DNA of 64,000 nucleotides from Chitinophagaceae bacterium DXS (GCA_030345135.1 CP128386.1:6493623-6557622), one strand, 5' to 3'; positions 27,296-36,108 are shown, counted from the stretch's first letter. Notes: a model not told the origin generated them from the sequence alone. A program made the numbers and translations.

Positions 27296-29029
27296 ATGCC
27301 GCAAGACACATCACATATAAACATTAATTCAGGAGGCGTTGACCAAAACACTTTCGATGCAATAGTTATAGGGTCAGGCATCAGTGGTGGCTGGGCCGCG
27401 AAAGAATTGTGCGAGCATGGATTAAAAACGCTTGTGCTGGAAAGGGGACGAAATGTTGAACATTTAAAAGACTACCCCACAGCAACAAAAGCCCCATGGG
27501 AGTTTAAGCATAGAGGCAGCATGACAAAGGAGTTTCTCGATGAGAATCCTTTGATCAGTAAAGCAGCAGGATTTGGTGACGATACGGCGCATTTTTTTAT
27601 AAAGGATAAAGATCATCCTTATGTGCAGGAAAAGCCTTTCGACTGGATCCGTGGTTACCAGGTTGGTGGCAAATCGCTTACATGGGGAAGAGCCTGCCAG
27701 CGTTGGAGTAACTATGAGTTTATCAATCCTGCGCGTTATGGCTACGGAATTGAATGGCCGATAGGTTATAATGATGTTGCTTCCTGGTATTCACATGTGG
27801 AGCAATTCATTGGGGTTTGCGGAAACAAAGATGGTATTGATGCAATGCCTGACGGAGATTTTCTGCCGCCTTTTGAATTGAATTGTATTGAAGGTGATAT
27901 CAGACAAAAAATAAAGAGTAATTATCCCGACAGGCACGTGGTTCATGCACGTTGGGCACATCTTACCCAACCAAATGAAATTCATCTGAAGCAGGGCCGT
28001 GGCAAATGCCAGGCGAGGAATATGTGTATGAGGGGTTGTCCGTTTGGTGGTTATTTTAGTTCTGTAAGTTGTACGTTGCCCTGGGCGAAGAGTACAGGAA
28101 ATTTAACTGTAAGGCCATTTTCTGTTGTGCACTCGGTTATATACGATGAACAAAAAGGAAAGGCAACAGGTGTAAGAATAATTGATGCAAATACAAAAAA
28201 AGTAACGGAATATTTTGCGAAGATCATTTTTGTAAATGCATCGGCTTTGAACAGCAATCTGGTATTGTTAAATTCAACGTCAAAACGATTTCCGAACGGC
28301 TTAGGCAATGACAGCGGCGTGTTGGGAAAATATGTGTGTTTTCATAATTATAGAGGTTATGTTCATGGTGATGTAGATGGTTATGAGGACAAATATTATT
28401 TCGGAAGAAATCCAACAGAGCCCATTCTTGCTAACTACAGAAATCTCTACAAGCATGAAATGGATTATGTAGGAGGCTTTACAACTTTCATGGGGGCTTA
28501 CCGCTCAAGAGGAAATGAAAATGCGGTGCCGGAAGGAATTGGAGCAGCTTATAAAGAAGCAATGAGTGAACCGGGCGGATGGCATGCTTACATGTATTTG
28601 CAAGGTGAAACCATTCCGAAAGAAAGTAATCATGTAAGATTGAGTACTGATAAAAAAGATCAATGGGGAATTCCTTTACTGGTGACATCTGTTGGTTATG
28701 ATGATAATGATGAGAAGTTGCTGAAGGATTTTCTTGCACAAAGCACGGAAATGCTGGAAAAGGCAGGTGTAAAAAATATAGAATCACATGATAGCAAACA
28801 GGCGCCGGGATTGGACATTCATGAAATGGGCGGATGCAGAATGGGTAAAGATCCCAAAACATCGATGCTCAATGAGTGGAACCAGTTGCATCATTGTAAG
28901 AATGTTTTTGTAACAGACGGAGCGTGCATGACAAGTACAGGAAATCAAAGTCCGTCTATTCTGTACATGGCATTAACTGCAAGAGCGGCAAATCATGCAG
29001 TGGAGGAGTTGAGGAAGGGAAGTATCTAG
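27296..29029 (+). CDS. GMC-family FAD-dependent dehydrogenase, paralogue 3 with altered active-site motif
   Basis: A 577-residue protein closely related to paralogue 2, with FAD motif AIVIGSGISGGWAAKELC and Fe-S cysteines 238, 244 and 248. The His motif IHEMGGCRMG is intact (His509). The second catalytic motif reads GNQSPSILYMA, so the conserved Asn of NPS[LV]T is Ser at residue 552 and the Thr is Leu. This could alter substrate choice or reduce catalysis. The frame is fully open with no sign of decay, arguing that the protein is maintained. There is no signal peptide. Confidence 0.9.
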   Translation: MPQDTSHININSGGVDQNTFDAIVIGSGISGGWAAKELCEHGLKTLVLERGRNVEHLKDYPTATKAPWEFKHRGSMTKEFLDENPLISKAAGFGDDTAHFFIKDKDHPYVQEKPFDWIRGYQVGGKSLTWGRACQRWSNYEFINPARYGYGIEWPIGYNDVASWYSHVEQFIGVCGNKDGIDAMPDGDFLPPFELNCIEGDIRQKIKSNYPDRHVVHARWAHLTQPNEIHLKQGRGKCQARNMCMRGCPFGGYFSSVSCTLPWAKSTGNLTVRPFSVVHSVIYDEQKGKATGVRIIDANTKKVTEYFAKIIFVNASALNSNLVLLNSTSKRFPNGLGNDSGVLGKYVCFHNYRGYVHGDVDGYEDKYYFGRNPTEPILANYRNLYKHEMDYVGGFTTFMGAYRSRGNENAVPEGIGAAYKEAMSEPGGWHAYMYLQGETIPKESNHVRLSTDKKDQWGIPLLVTSVGYDDNDEKLLKDFLAQSTEMLEKAGVKNIESHDSKQAPGLDIHEMGGCRMGKDPKTSMLNEWNQLHHCKNVFVTDGACMTSTGNQSPSILYMALTARAANHAVEELRKGSI

Positions 29030-29290
29030 CTTTCAGCTATCAGCAGTCAGCTTTCAGCTAGAACTGTCGCAGTTGAAAAGAATAACGCAAATAGAGGAAG
29101 TGAATAAAAGGATGAGTTTGAAATAATAAAAGCTTTCAGCTATCAGCAGCCAGCTTTCAGCTAGAACTGACGCAGTTGAAAAGTGTAGTGCAAATAGAGA
29201 AACCAATTAAAACGGATGAGTTCGAAATAAATTGACCTATTTAAAATTAAACAGAGCTGAAAGCTGATAGCTGACAGCTCATAGCTTAAC

Positions 29291-29464
29291 ATGGCCGGAG
29301 ATACATTAAACGTAAACAACAAAGCAGTTCAGCAGAACACCTACGATGCGATCGTGGTTGGTTCTGGTATTAGTGGCGGATGGGCCGCAAATAAGCAGTT
29401 AGCTATTAGCAGTCAGCTTTCAGCTAGAACTGTCGCAGCTGAAAAGTATAGCGCAAATAAATGA
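29291..29464 (+). pseudogene. Truncated 5' copy of GMC 4 (first of two)
   Basis: The first 33 codons are nearly the same as in the gene at 29817, including the FAD-binding GSGISGGWAA. After codon 33 the frame enters AGCTATTAGC repeat words and stops at TGA (29462-29464), giving a 57-residue product with no catalytic domain. It could be translated as a decoy or upstream ORF, or be inert. Confidence 0.9.
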
Positions 29465-29553
29465 ACTGATTAAAACGGATCGGTTCGAAATAAATTAACC
29501 TATTTAAAATTAAACAAAGCTGAAAGCTGATAGCTGACAGCTCATAGCTTAAT

Positions 29554-29736
29554 ATGGCCGGAGATACATTAAACGTAAACAACAAAGCAGTTCAGCAGAA
29601 CACCTACGATGCAATCGTGGTTGGTTCTGGTATTAGTGGCGGATGGGCCGCAAATAAGCGGTTAGCTATTAGCAGTCAGCTTTCAGCTAGAACTGTCGCA
29701 GTTGAAAAGTGTAGTGCAAATAGAGAAACCAATTAA
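29554..29736 (+). pseudogene. Truncated 5' copy of GMC 4 (second of two)
   Basis: Same structure as the copy at 29291: 33 codons of the GMC start (one silent difference, GAT GCA), then repeat-derived codons to a TAA, 60 residues in total. It lies 263 bases downstream of the first copy and 263 upstream of the complete gene. Confidence 0.9.
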
Positions 29737-29816
29737 AACGGATGAGTTCGAAATAAATTAACCTATTTAAAATTAAACAGAGCTGAAAGCTGATAGCTGA
29801 CAGCTCATAGCTTAAC

Positions 29817-31529
29817 ATGGCCGGAGATACATTAAACGTAAACAACAAAGCAGTTCAGCAGAACACCTACGATGCGATCGTGGTTGGTTCTGGTATTAGT
29901 GGCGGATGGGCCGCAAAAGAACTGTGTGAAAAAGGGTTGAAGACACTTGTACTCGAAAGAGGAAGAGATGTAAGGCACATTACAGATTACACTGATACAA
30001 CAAAAGATCCGTGGCAATTGAAGCACCACGGAAGCAATGATAATACTGATAAAGAAAACAGTCCAATTCAAAGTAAGTGCTATGCTTATAATGAAGTATC
30101 TGGACATTTCTTTGTGAATGACAAGGAGAATCCTTACAACCAGGTAAAGCCATTTGACTGGATTCGTGGTTACCATGTTGGCGGTCGCTCCTTAACCTGG
30201 GGAAGACAATGTTACCGCTGGAGTGATATTGACTTTGGAGCGAATGCAAAAGACGGTCACGGTGTGGATTGGCCCATTCGTTATAAGGATATCGCACCAT
30301 GGTACGATTATGTAGAACCTTTTGTCGGAATAAGCGGGTCAATAGAACATCTGCCACAACTACCGGATGGTAAATTTCTTCCTCCAATGGAGATGAATTG
30401 CCTGGAGAAACACGTTGCAGAAAGGATCAACAAATCTTTTGCTGATGGCAGAAGAATGATCATTGGTCGCTCTGCCAATCATACCGTAAAAGTGGGTGAC
30501 AGAGGTCCGTGTCAATATAGAAACAAATGCCACGAGGGATGTCCGTTCGGCGGTTATTTCAGCAGTAACTCAGCAACATTACCTGCAGCGGTAAAGACAG
30601 GTAATCTTACGCTTCGTCCGTTTTCAACAGTGCAGGAAGTGATCTATGATAAGGATACAAAAAAGGCGAAGGGTGTACGAATCATTGATACAGAAACAAT
30701 GAAGTCCTATGAGTATTACGCAAAGATCATTTTCCTGAATGCGTCGACGCTAGGTACTACACATATTTTGCTTAATTCAACTTCGGAAGTATTTCCGAAC
30801 GGATTAGGAAACAGCAGTGGCCAGGTTGGTCATAACCTGATGGATCATCATTACGGCGTAGGTGCTTATGGTGATTACGACGGATTTGAAGATCAATATT
30901 ATTTTGGCCGCAGGGCAAACGGTATTTACATTCCTCGTTTCAGAAACATCAGCGATGCTACTAAACGCAGTGATTATGTAAGAGGATTTGGTTACCAGGG
31001 AGGCGGTGACCGCGACAGGGTCAGCTATGCGGATGGTGTAGGCGTTGAATTAAAGGAACAACTGACAGAGCCCGGAAAATGGAGCTTTGGCATCGGAAGC
31101 TGGGGTGAACATCTGCCTTATTATGAAAATAAAGTTACATTGAACCATGATAAGAAAGATAAATGGGGCTTGCCCACACTTGACATAGATTGTGAGTTTA
31201 AAGAGAATGAAAAAGCCATGCGAAAGGATATGATGAATAGTGCGGCTGAAATGCTGGAAAAAGCAGGATTGAAAAATATCGGCACTTACGACAGCGCACC
31301 TGCACCAGGATTCTGCATTCATGAAATGGGAACAGCTAGGATGGGTAAAGACCCTAAAACTTCTGTTTTGAACGGCAACAACCAGTTGCACGAAGTAAGC
31401 AATGTATTTATCACAGACGGTGCCTGCATGGCCTCCAGTGCCTGCCAAAACCCATCCGTCACTTATATGGCGTTGACAGCAAGAGCTTGCGATTTTGCAG
31501 TGAAGGAATTGAAGAAAGGAAATATTTAA
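29817..31529 (+). CDS. GMC-family FAD-dependent sugar dehydrogenase, paralogue 4
   Basis: A 570-residue flavoprotein with FAD motif AIVVGSGISGGWAAKELC and Fe-S cysteines 232, 238 and 242 (C-x5-C-x3-C before PFGGYFS). The active-site motifs are IHEMGTARMG and CQNPSVTYMA. It resembles paralogue 1 (shared GRRANGIYIPR and MDHH segments). It is the last GMC gene before the Tat-signal subunit gene at 31840, so it is the most likely direct partner of that subunit. Its 5' end is present twice more upstream as truncated copies. Confidence 0.92.
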   Translation: MAGDTLNVNNKAVQQNTYDAIVVGSGISGGWAAKELCEKGLKTLVLERGRDVRHITDYTDTTKDPWQLKHHGSNDNTDKENSPIQSKCYAYNEVSGHFFVNDKENPYNQVKPFDWIRGYHVGGRSLTWGRQCYRWSDIDFGANAKDGHGVDWPIRYKDIAPWYDYVEPFVGISGSIEHLPQLPDGKFLPPMEMNCLEKHVAERINKSFADGRRMIIGRSANHTVKVGDRGPCQYRNKCHEGCPFGGYFSSNSATLPAAVKTGNLTLRPFSTVQEVIYDKDTKKAKGVRIIDTETMKSYEYYAKIIFLNASTLGTTHILLNSTSEVFPNGLGNSSGQVGHNLMDHHYGVGAYGDYDGFEDQYYFGRRANGIYIPRFRNISDATKRSDYVRGFGYQGGGDRDRVSYADGVGVELKEQLTEPGKWSFGIGSWGEHLPYYENKVTLNHDKKDKWGLPTLDIDCEFKENEKAMRKDMMNSAAEMLEKAGLKNIGTYDSAPAPGFCIHEMGTARMGKDPKTSVLNGNNQLHEVSNVFITDGACMASSACQNPSVTYMALTARACDFAVKELKKGNI

Positions 31530-31816
31530 GCTTAAAGCTCAAAGCCTAAAGCTTAGAACTTTGTGTATAATATAAAATATTAGATTGGACTTCAGATTGA
31601 GTGTTTCGTAACTGATACCTCACACCTGAAACCCGAATTTAATAAGCTCAGAGCCTAAAGCTTAGAGCTTAAAACCGGGGCGTAAAAAATAAGATAATAG
31701 TCAGCGCTCAGATTGAGTGTATCGCTACCTGATACCTTACGCCTGAAACCTGACACCTAACTAAAATTTATGGGCTGATAGCTCACAGCTGATAGCTGAT
31801 AGCTGCACGCCGCTAA
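31527..31816. repeat. AAAGCTCAAAGCC and AGCTGATAGC word repeats between GMC 4 and subunit 3
   Basis: The TAA stop of GMC 4 opens the words TAAGCTTAAAGCTCAAAGCC. A ~120-bp segment containing AGATTGAGTGT and CTGATACCT-CACCTGAAACC-like words occurs twice (about 31535 and 31650). An AGCTGATAGCTGATAGC run ends at about 31804. Confidence 0.82.
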
Positions 31817-31839
31817 CCAACATTATAAACTTCAACATT

Positions 31840-32412
31840 ATGAACAGGAGAGACGCCTTATCACGTGTAGCGCTTTTATTGGGCGGTACTATTATTGGCG
31901 CTGAAGCCTTTTTAAGCGGATGTAAAAACACCGAAACAAAAGCCGGCGTACTTGATTTTTCTGCAAACAATATTGCTTTTTTGGATGAAGTGGGTGAAAC
32001 CATTCTGCCTACAACAGCTTCTTCGCCGGGCGCCAAAGCTGCTAAGATTGGTGAGTTTATGAAGACAATTGTTACAGATTGTTATCCGGAAAAGGATCAG
32101 AAAGTTTTTGCAGATACAGTTAACAAAATAAACGACGCGGCAAAGAAAAAATACAATAAAGACTTTATGTCTTTGGCCGCCAACGAAAAGCACGACCTGC
32201 TGGTTGAGTTGGATAAGGAAGCAAAAGATTACAACAAGAATAAGAAAGAAGGTGATCCCAATCATTATTTCGCGATGGTAAAACAGTTAACGCTGTGGGG
32301 CTACTTCACTTCTGAAGTAGGTGCTACAAAGGCATTGCGTTATGTACCGGTTCCCGGTAAATACGAAGGCTGTATCCCTTACAAAAAAGGTGATAAGGCC
32401 TGGGCGCTGTAA
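31840..32412 (+). CDS. Gluconate 2-dehydrogenase subunit 3-like protein (Tat-exported partner of GMC dehydrogenases)
   Basis: A 190-residue protein starting MNRRDALSRVALLLGGTIIG, a twin-arginine signal followed by a Cys (FLSGC) that may be lipidated. The body matches the subunit-3 family (AFLDEVGETILPTT, FYFxSE-like LTLWGYFTSEVGATKALRYVPVPGKYEGC). In characterised FAD-dependent glucose and glucoside dehydrogenases this small subunit is needed for folding and export of the signal-less GMC subunit. It is the only such gene in the window, serving up to four GMC paralogues. Confidence 0.9.
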   Translation: MNRRDALSRVALLLGGTIIGAEAFLSGCKNTETKAGVLDFSANNIAFLDEVGETILPTTASSPGAKAAKIGEFMKTIVTDCYPEKDQKVFADTVNKINDAAKKKYNKDFMSLAANEKHDLLVELDKEAKDYNKNKKEGDPNHYFAMVKQLTLWGYFTSEVGATKALRYVPVPGKYEGCIPYKKGDKAWAL

Positions 32413-32460
32413 TTTTGCCACTAAGACGCAGAGGCGCAAAGAAGCACAAAGATTTTATAG

Positions 32461-32515
32461 GCCACAGAGGCACTGAAGCACTGAGATTTTTTCTGTGCTT
32501 CAGTGCTTCTGTGGC
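32461..32515. repeat. 21-bp inverted repeat (GCCACAGAGGCACTGAAGCA family)
   Basis: The left arm at 32461-32481 and right arm at 32495-32515 differ at one position (a G-U pair in RNA). It lies 49 bases after the subunit-3 stop and could act as its terminator. Confidence 0.9.
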
Positions 32516-32542
32516 TATTTCTTTTGCATGATGATTTTTTTG

Positions 32543-32633
32543 ACCACAGAGTTAAAGGAGTTTTTTTCACTGAGTTTCACAGTTGCTTAATCTCCTGTGC
32601 CCTCTGTGAAAAAAACTCTTTTAACTCTGTGGT
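32543..32633. repeat. 28-bp inverted repeat (ACCACAGAGTTAAAGGAG family)
   Basis: Arms 32543-32570 and 32606-32633 pair with a single G-U. The first 18 bases recur in inverted orientation at 56249-56266, between the DUF5107 and GH-D genes. Confidence 0.9.
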
Positions 32634-33060
32634 TTGTATTTCTCTTTCTCATTTCGACTCCGGCGTCGTCATGATTTCTTCATTTCAATTTTCCCCGCCT
32701 GAATGAAGTTAGTCGGGCAGGAAATGTCAATTGTCAATTAATTCCCATCTCTTTGTGCCCCTTCGAGTCCTTGGTGTCTTCGTGTTTTCTTCCTTTTTGG
32801 GGTTTTCAAATTAAACTCCTACTTTTATTCCTCAAACCTATATGTAAAACGTTTTAACAGGCGTTTTATGCATGAGGAAGAATCACATTGTTTGTCACAG
32901 ATTCTCCTCCTCTCACCTATCTGAAACATCACCAGAAATCTTAGTGCGATTGAACGAGCGTGAACGCATGCGTCGTCTATGCGGCTGCATGTCTGTTTGA
33001 TGATATTTTTTTGATTAAGCAGTTTAATTAACCCTAATAAGAAAATTTAAAGTAAACGTT

Positions 33061-34533
33061 ATGGCAAAAAAATCATCCCGTAGAAATTTCATTAGAAATA
33101 CGGCTATGGCAGGCATGGGCTTAACCATCGTCCCGGGCCTGGTAATGGGCAAGAAGTTCGGTTATACAGCACCGAGTGATAAGTTGAACATTGCCGGCAT
33201 AGGCATCGGAGGAATGGGCTTCGCGAATTTGAAGAATATGGAATCGGAGAACATTGTTGGCCTCTGCGATGTGGACTGGAAATACAGCGCCCGCGTATTT
33301 GATCATTTTCCCAATGCAAAGAAGTACAAAGATTACAGGAGAATGTACGATGAGTTGGGTAAGTCAATCGATGCAGTGGTTGTTGCCACTGCAGATCATG
33401 CGCATGCAATGATTGCTGCAGATGCAATTACGCTTGGTAAACATACTTATGTTCAAAAACCACTTACGCATTCTGTATACGAATCACGCCTGTTGAATAA
33501 GCTCGCTGCGAAATATAACGTCGCTACGTCCATGGGAAACCAGGGTTCATCCGGCGAAGGTGTGAGACAAATATGTGAGTACATCTGGAACGGCGGCATA
33601 GGAGTAGTAAAGAGAGTTGATTGTTTTACTGACAGACCTATCTGGCCGCAGGGATTATCGAGACCTGAAGGAAATGGTACTGTGCCAGCAGATCTGGATT
33701 GGGATCTGTTTATCGGACCAGCAGCGATGCGGCCTTATAATCCACTTTATACGCCATGGAACTGGCGCGGCTGGTGGGATTTTGGAACCGGCGCATTGGG
33801 TGATATGGCTTGTCATATTCTTCATCCTGTTTTTAAAGCATTGGAATTGGGGCATCCAACCAAAGTACAGGGAAGTTCTACGATGTTATTGACAGAATGT
33901 GCGCCGAATGCAGAAATGGTACGTTATGTATTTCCTCAGCGTAAGTCTTCTCACAAAGTAAAATTGCCGGAAGTTGAAGTATTCTGGTATGATGGTGGAA
34001 TTAAACCCGTACGTCCTGAAGGAATGCCAACAGGAAAAGATCTGAATGACAATGGCGGTGCATGTATTTTTTATGGCAGCAAGGACACATTGATTTGCGG
34101 ATGCTATGGCATGAATCCCTGGCTTATTTCGGGCAAATCGTTAGACGCGCCAAAAACATTGCGCCGTGTTACAACAAGTCATGAAATGGATTGGGTAAGA
34201 GCTTGTAAAGAAAGCGCGGCCAATCGCGTTCCGACTGCATCTCCGTTCAGCGAGGCGGGTCCGTTGAATGAAATGGTGGTTATGGGCGTATTGGCTGTTC
34301 GTTTGCAGGAGCTAAACCGCGAATTGTTATGGGATGGAGAAAACATGCAGTTTACCAATATCTCTGATGATGATAAAATTCAGATCATTATCAAGGATGG
34401 ATTTAAAATTCATGATGGGCACCCCACTTTTGATAAATCAAAAACTGATCCCATCTCAGCCAAACAGTTTGCTCAGGAACTGATTAAACATACTTACCGT
34501 TCCGGATGGACACTACCCGAAATGCCTCGTTAG
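33061..34533 (+). CDS. Tat-exported Gfo/Idh/MocA family oxidoreductase
   Basis: A 490-residue protein starting with a twin-arginine signal (KKSSRRNFIRNTAMAGMG) and a Rossmann domain (NIAGIGIGGMGFANL). The family EKP motif is replaced by VQKPLTH (Lys133 kept, Glu replaced by Gln). The C-terminal half has GWWDFGTGALGDMACHILHP. Exported members of this family carry tightly bound NAD; GH109 glycosidases are a precedent. It sits 26 bases before a DUF1080 lipoprotein, an operon pair that fits conversion of 3-keto-glycosides in the periplasm. Confidence 0.9.
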   Translation: MAKKSSRRNFIRNTAMAGMGLTIVPGLVMGKKFGYTAPSDKLNIAGIGIGGMGFANLKNMESENIVGLCDVDWKYSARVFDHFPNAKKYKDYRRMYDELGKSIDAVVVATADHAHAMIAADAITLGKHTYVQKPLTHSVYESRLLNKLAAKYNVATSMGNQGSSGEGVRQICEYIWNGGIGVVKRVDCFTDRPIWPQGLSRPEGNGTVPADLDWDLFIGPAAMRPYNPLYTPWNWRGWWDFGTGALGDMACHILHPVFKALELGHPTKVQGSSTMLLTECAPNAEMVRYVFPQRKSSHKVKLPEVEVFWYDGGIKPVRPEGMPTGKDLNDNGGACIFYGSKDTLICGCYGMNPWLISGKSLDAPKTLRRVTTSHEMDWVRACKESAANRVPTASPFSEAGPLNEMVVMGVLAVRLQELNRELLWDGENMQFTNISDDDKIQIIIKDGFKIHDGHPTFDKSKTDPISAKQFAQELIKHTYRSGWTLPEMPR

Positions 34534-34559
34534 TTTTAACCTTACAAATAAGTAAAGCA

Positions 34560-35357
34560 ATGAAAAAAATTATTAGATCGTTCGCATTATTTGCAACCGC
34601 CGGTACTTTGTTTGCTTCATGTGAAGGCGGATTTCTTTCTGGCGGAAAAAAAGATTCAACAGACGTAAAAAAAGATACTATGTCAAATACCTCATCAGTG
34701 CAATCTGATAGCGGCTGGATTACCCTGTTCGATGGAACCTCACTCAAGGGTTGGCGTGGTTATGGCCGGCAGGATGTTCCCAAAGCATGGTCAATTGACA
34801 ATGGCGCCATTAAAATCAGCGGTTCCGGTGCCGGAGAAGCAGGCAGTAAAGATGGCGGTGACCTGATCTTCGATCGCAAATTCAAAAACTTTGAATTGAC
34901 ATTCGAATATAAGGTTGCGAAGGGCGGCAACAGTGGTGTATTTTACCTGGCGCAGGAAGTTCCCAATGAGCCCATCTGGAAGTCCTCTCCGGAATACCAG
35001 GTGCTGGACAATGACAACCATCCCGACGCAAAACTTGGAAAGAACGGCAACCGCAAATCTGCATCGTTATATGATTTGATCCCGGCCAATCCACAAAATG
35101 CAAAACCAGCAGGAGAATGGAACACCGGCGGAATTATGGTGTACAAAGGCACCGTGGTTCATAAACAGAATGATGCAAATGTGGTGGAATATCATTTGTG
35201 GACGCCCGATTGGGAAAAAATGATCGAAAACAGCAAATTCAAAGGCTGGCCCAATTTCATCAAAGCCGGCGGCGATGCACACGAGGGCTACATCGGATTA
35301 CAGGACCATGGAGATGATATCTGGTTTAGAAATATTAAGATCAAAGTATTGGATTAG
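34560..35357 (+). CDS. DUF1080 (3-keto-glycoside hydrolase/lyase) lipoprotein, copy 3
   Basis: A 265-residue protein from the ATG at 34560, which gives a lipoprotein signal (KKIIRSFALFATAGTLFASC). An upstream in-frame ATG at 34506 overlaps the previous gene and would precede the signal. The DUF1080 pattern is clear: WITLFDGTSLKGWRGYG, KNFELTFEYKV, NSGVFYLAQ, SPEYQVLDND, GYIGLQDHGDDIWFRNIKI. It is cotranscribed with the oxidoreductase at 33061. It is anchored facing the periplasm, or possibly the cell surface. Confidence 0.9.
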   Translation: MKKIIRSFALFATAGTLFASCEGGFLSGGKKDSTDVKKDTMSNTSSVQSDSGWITLFDGTSLKGWRGYGRQDVPKAWSIDNGAIKISGSGAGEAGSKDGGDLIFDRKFKNFELTFEYKVAKGGNSGVFYLAQEVPNEPIWKSSPEYQVLDNDNHPDAKLGKNGNRKSASLYDLIPANPQNAKPAGEWNTGGIMVYKGTVVHKQNDANVVEYHLWTPDWEKMIENSKFKGWPNFIKAGGDAHEGYIGLQDHGDDIWFRNIKIKVLD

Positions 35358-35374
35358 TTTGTGCATGTTTAAAT

Positions 35375-35408
35375 AAGGCCGTTTCGCCGAGGCGGGGCGG
35401 CTTTTTTA
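35375..35408 (+). terminator. Rho-independent terminator after the oxidoreductase-DUF1080 pair
   Basis: AAGGCCGTTTCGCC pairs with GGCGGGGCGGCTT (three G-U pairs) across a 2-base loop and is followed by a T run. Confidence 0.75.
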
Positions 35409-35410
35409 GT

Positions 35411-36108
35411 CTGTAGGACGACCTATTTCAATTAATTCATTTTTTAACCGATCGAACGAGTTGGTTGGTTAATGTCCTACGGACAATGAAAAACATATCA
35501 TCGGATTTTCTATTGAGCTTAATGCCCTACGGGCAGGGCTGTTCTAATTCAAGCAGATTTAGTTAGTTCAAGCGGATATGGGTTTCATCAATGTGATGAG
35601 AGAAAATAAATGTGCGAAAATCAAATTTTTAGTCTTTGCAATGAATGCACAGAGAGCTAATATCCCAGGGAATTTAGTCCGTAGGACTTCAAGCTCAATA
35701 GAAAAATCCAGCAACGGCAACTTTTGCCCGTAGGGCATTAACCTGCTTACCATGGTAAGGGCATGCATCACGACTTATTTTAAATAATTCATTTTTTAAT
35801 TGATAGAACAAATTTGCTGGTTAATGTCCTACGGACAAAGGAAGACCATATGGGCTGGTTTTCTATTGAGCTTAATGCCCTACGGGCAAGGCTGTTCAAA
35901 TTCAAGCAGTTTTAGTCAGTTCAAGCGGATATGGGTTTCATAAATGTGATGAGAGAAAATAAATGTGCGAAAATCAAATTGTTAGTCTTTGCAATGAATG
36001 CACAGAGAGCTTGTATCCCAGGGAATTTAGACCGAGGACTTCAAGCTCAATAGAAAAATCCGGCAACGGCAATTTATGCCCGTAGGGCATTAACCCTAAA
36101 AACTTTAT
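35411..36108. repeat. REP array left of the RAYT transposase (two ~352-bp units)
   Basis: Palindromes GTCCTACGGAC (35474, 35826), GCCCTACGGGC (35524, 35877), GTCCGTAGGAC (35677, with a decayed version at about 36030) and GCCCGTAGGGC (35726, 36078) occur in fixed order. TTCTATTGAGCTT sits beside one member of each left pair and its complement beside the right pair. The intervening ~140-bp segments of the two units are nearly identical. The last REP ends 20 bases before the transposase ATG. Confidence 0.93.

Larger units (their letters stand above)
29026..29816. repeat. 263-bp tandem duplication of the GMC 4 start region plus repeat arms
   Basis: Start codons followed by the same first 33 codons occur at 29291, 29554 and 29817, exactly 263 bases apart. 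Each copy is preceded by AGCTTTCAGCTAGAACTG-type words, a spacer with GTTCGAAATAAATT and CCTATTTAAAATTAAA, and AGCTGATAGCTGACAGCTCA-type words. Two further partial arms lie at 29026-29180. Only the third copy continues into a full gene. Confidence 0.95.
32413..33060. other. Gene-free gap with long CACAGAG inverted repeats
   Basis: No gene is seen. The left part holds two long imperfect hairpins (listed separately) made of CACAGAG/ACTGAAGCAC words, plus weaker words (TTCGAGTCCTTGGTGTCTTC). The right part (32820-33060) is plain AT-rich sequence that presumably contains the promoter for the oxidoreductase at 33061. No TAnnTTTG box was found. Confidence 0.6.

Noticed and set aside
29690-29760. 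tRNA suggested by GTTCGAAAT-like sequence near the GMC 4 copies
   Set aside because: GGTTCGAAATAAATT occurs in each copy but no acceptor stem or anticodon arm can be drawn around it.
34506-34559. Upstream ATG for the DUF1080 gene at 34560
   Set aside because: It overlaps the oxidoreductase gene and would place 18 residues in front of the lipoprotein signal.
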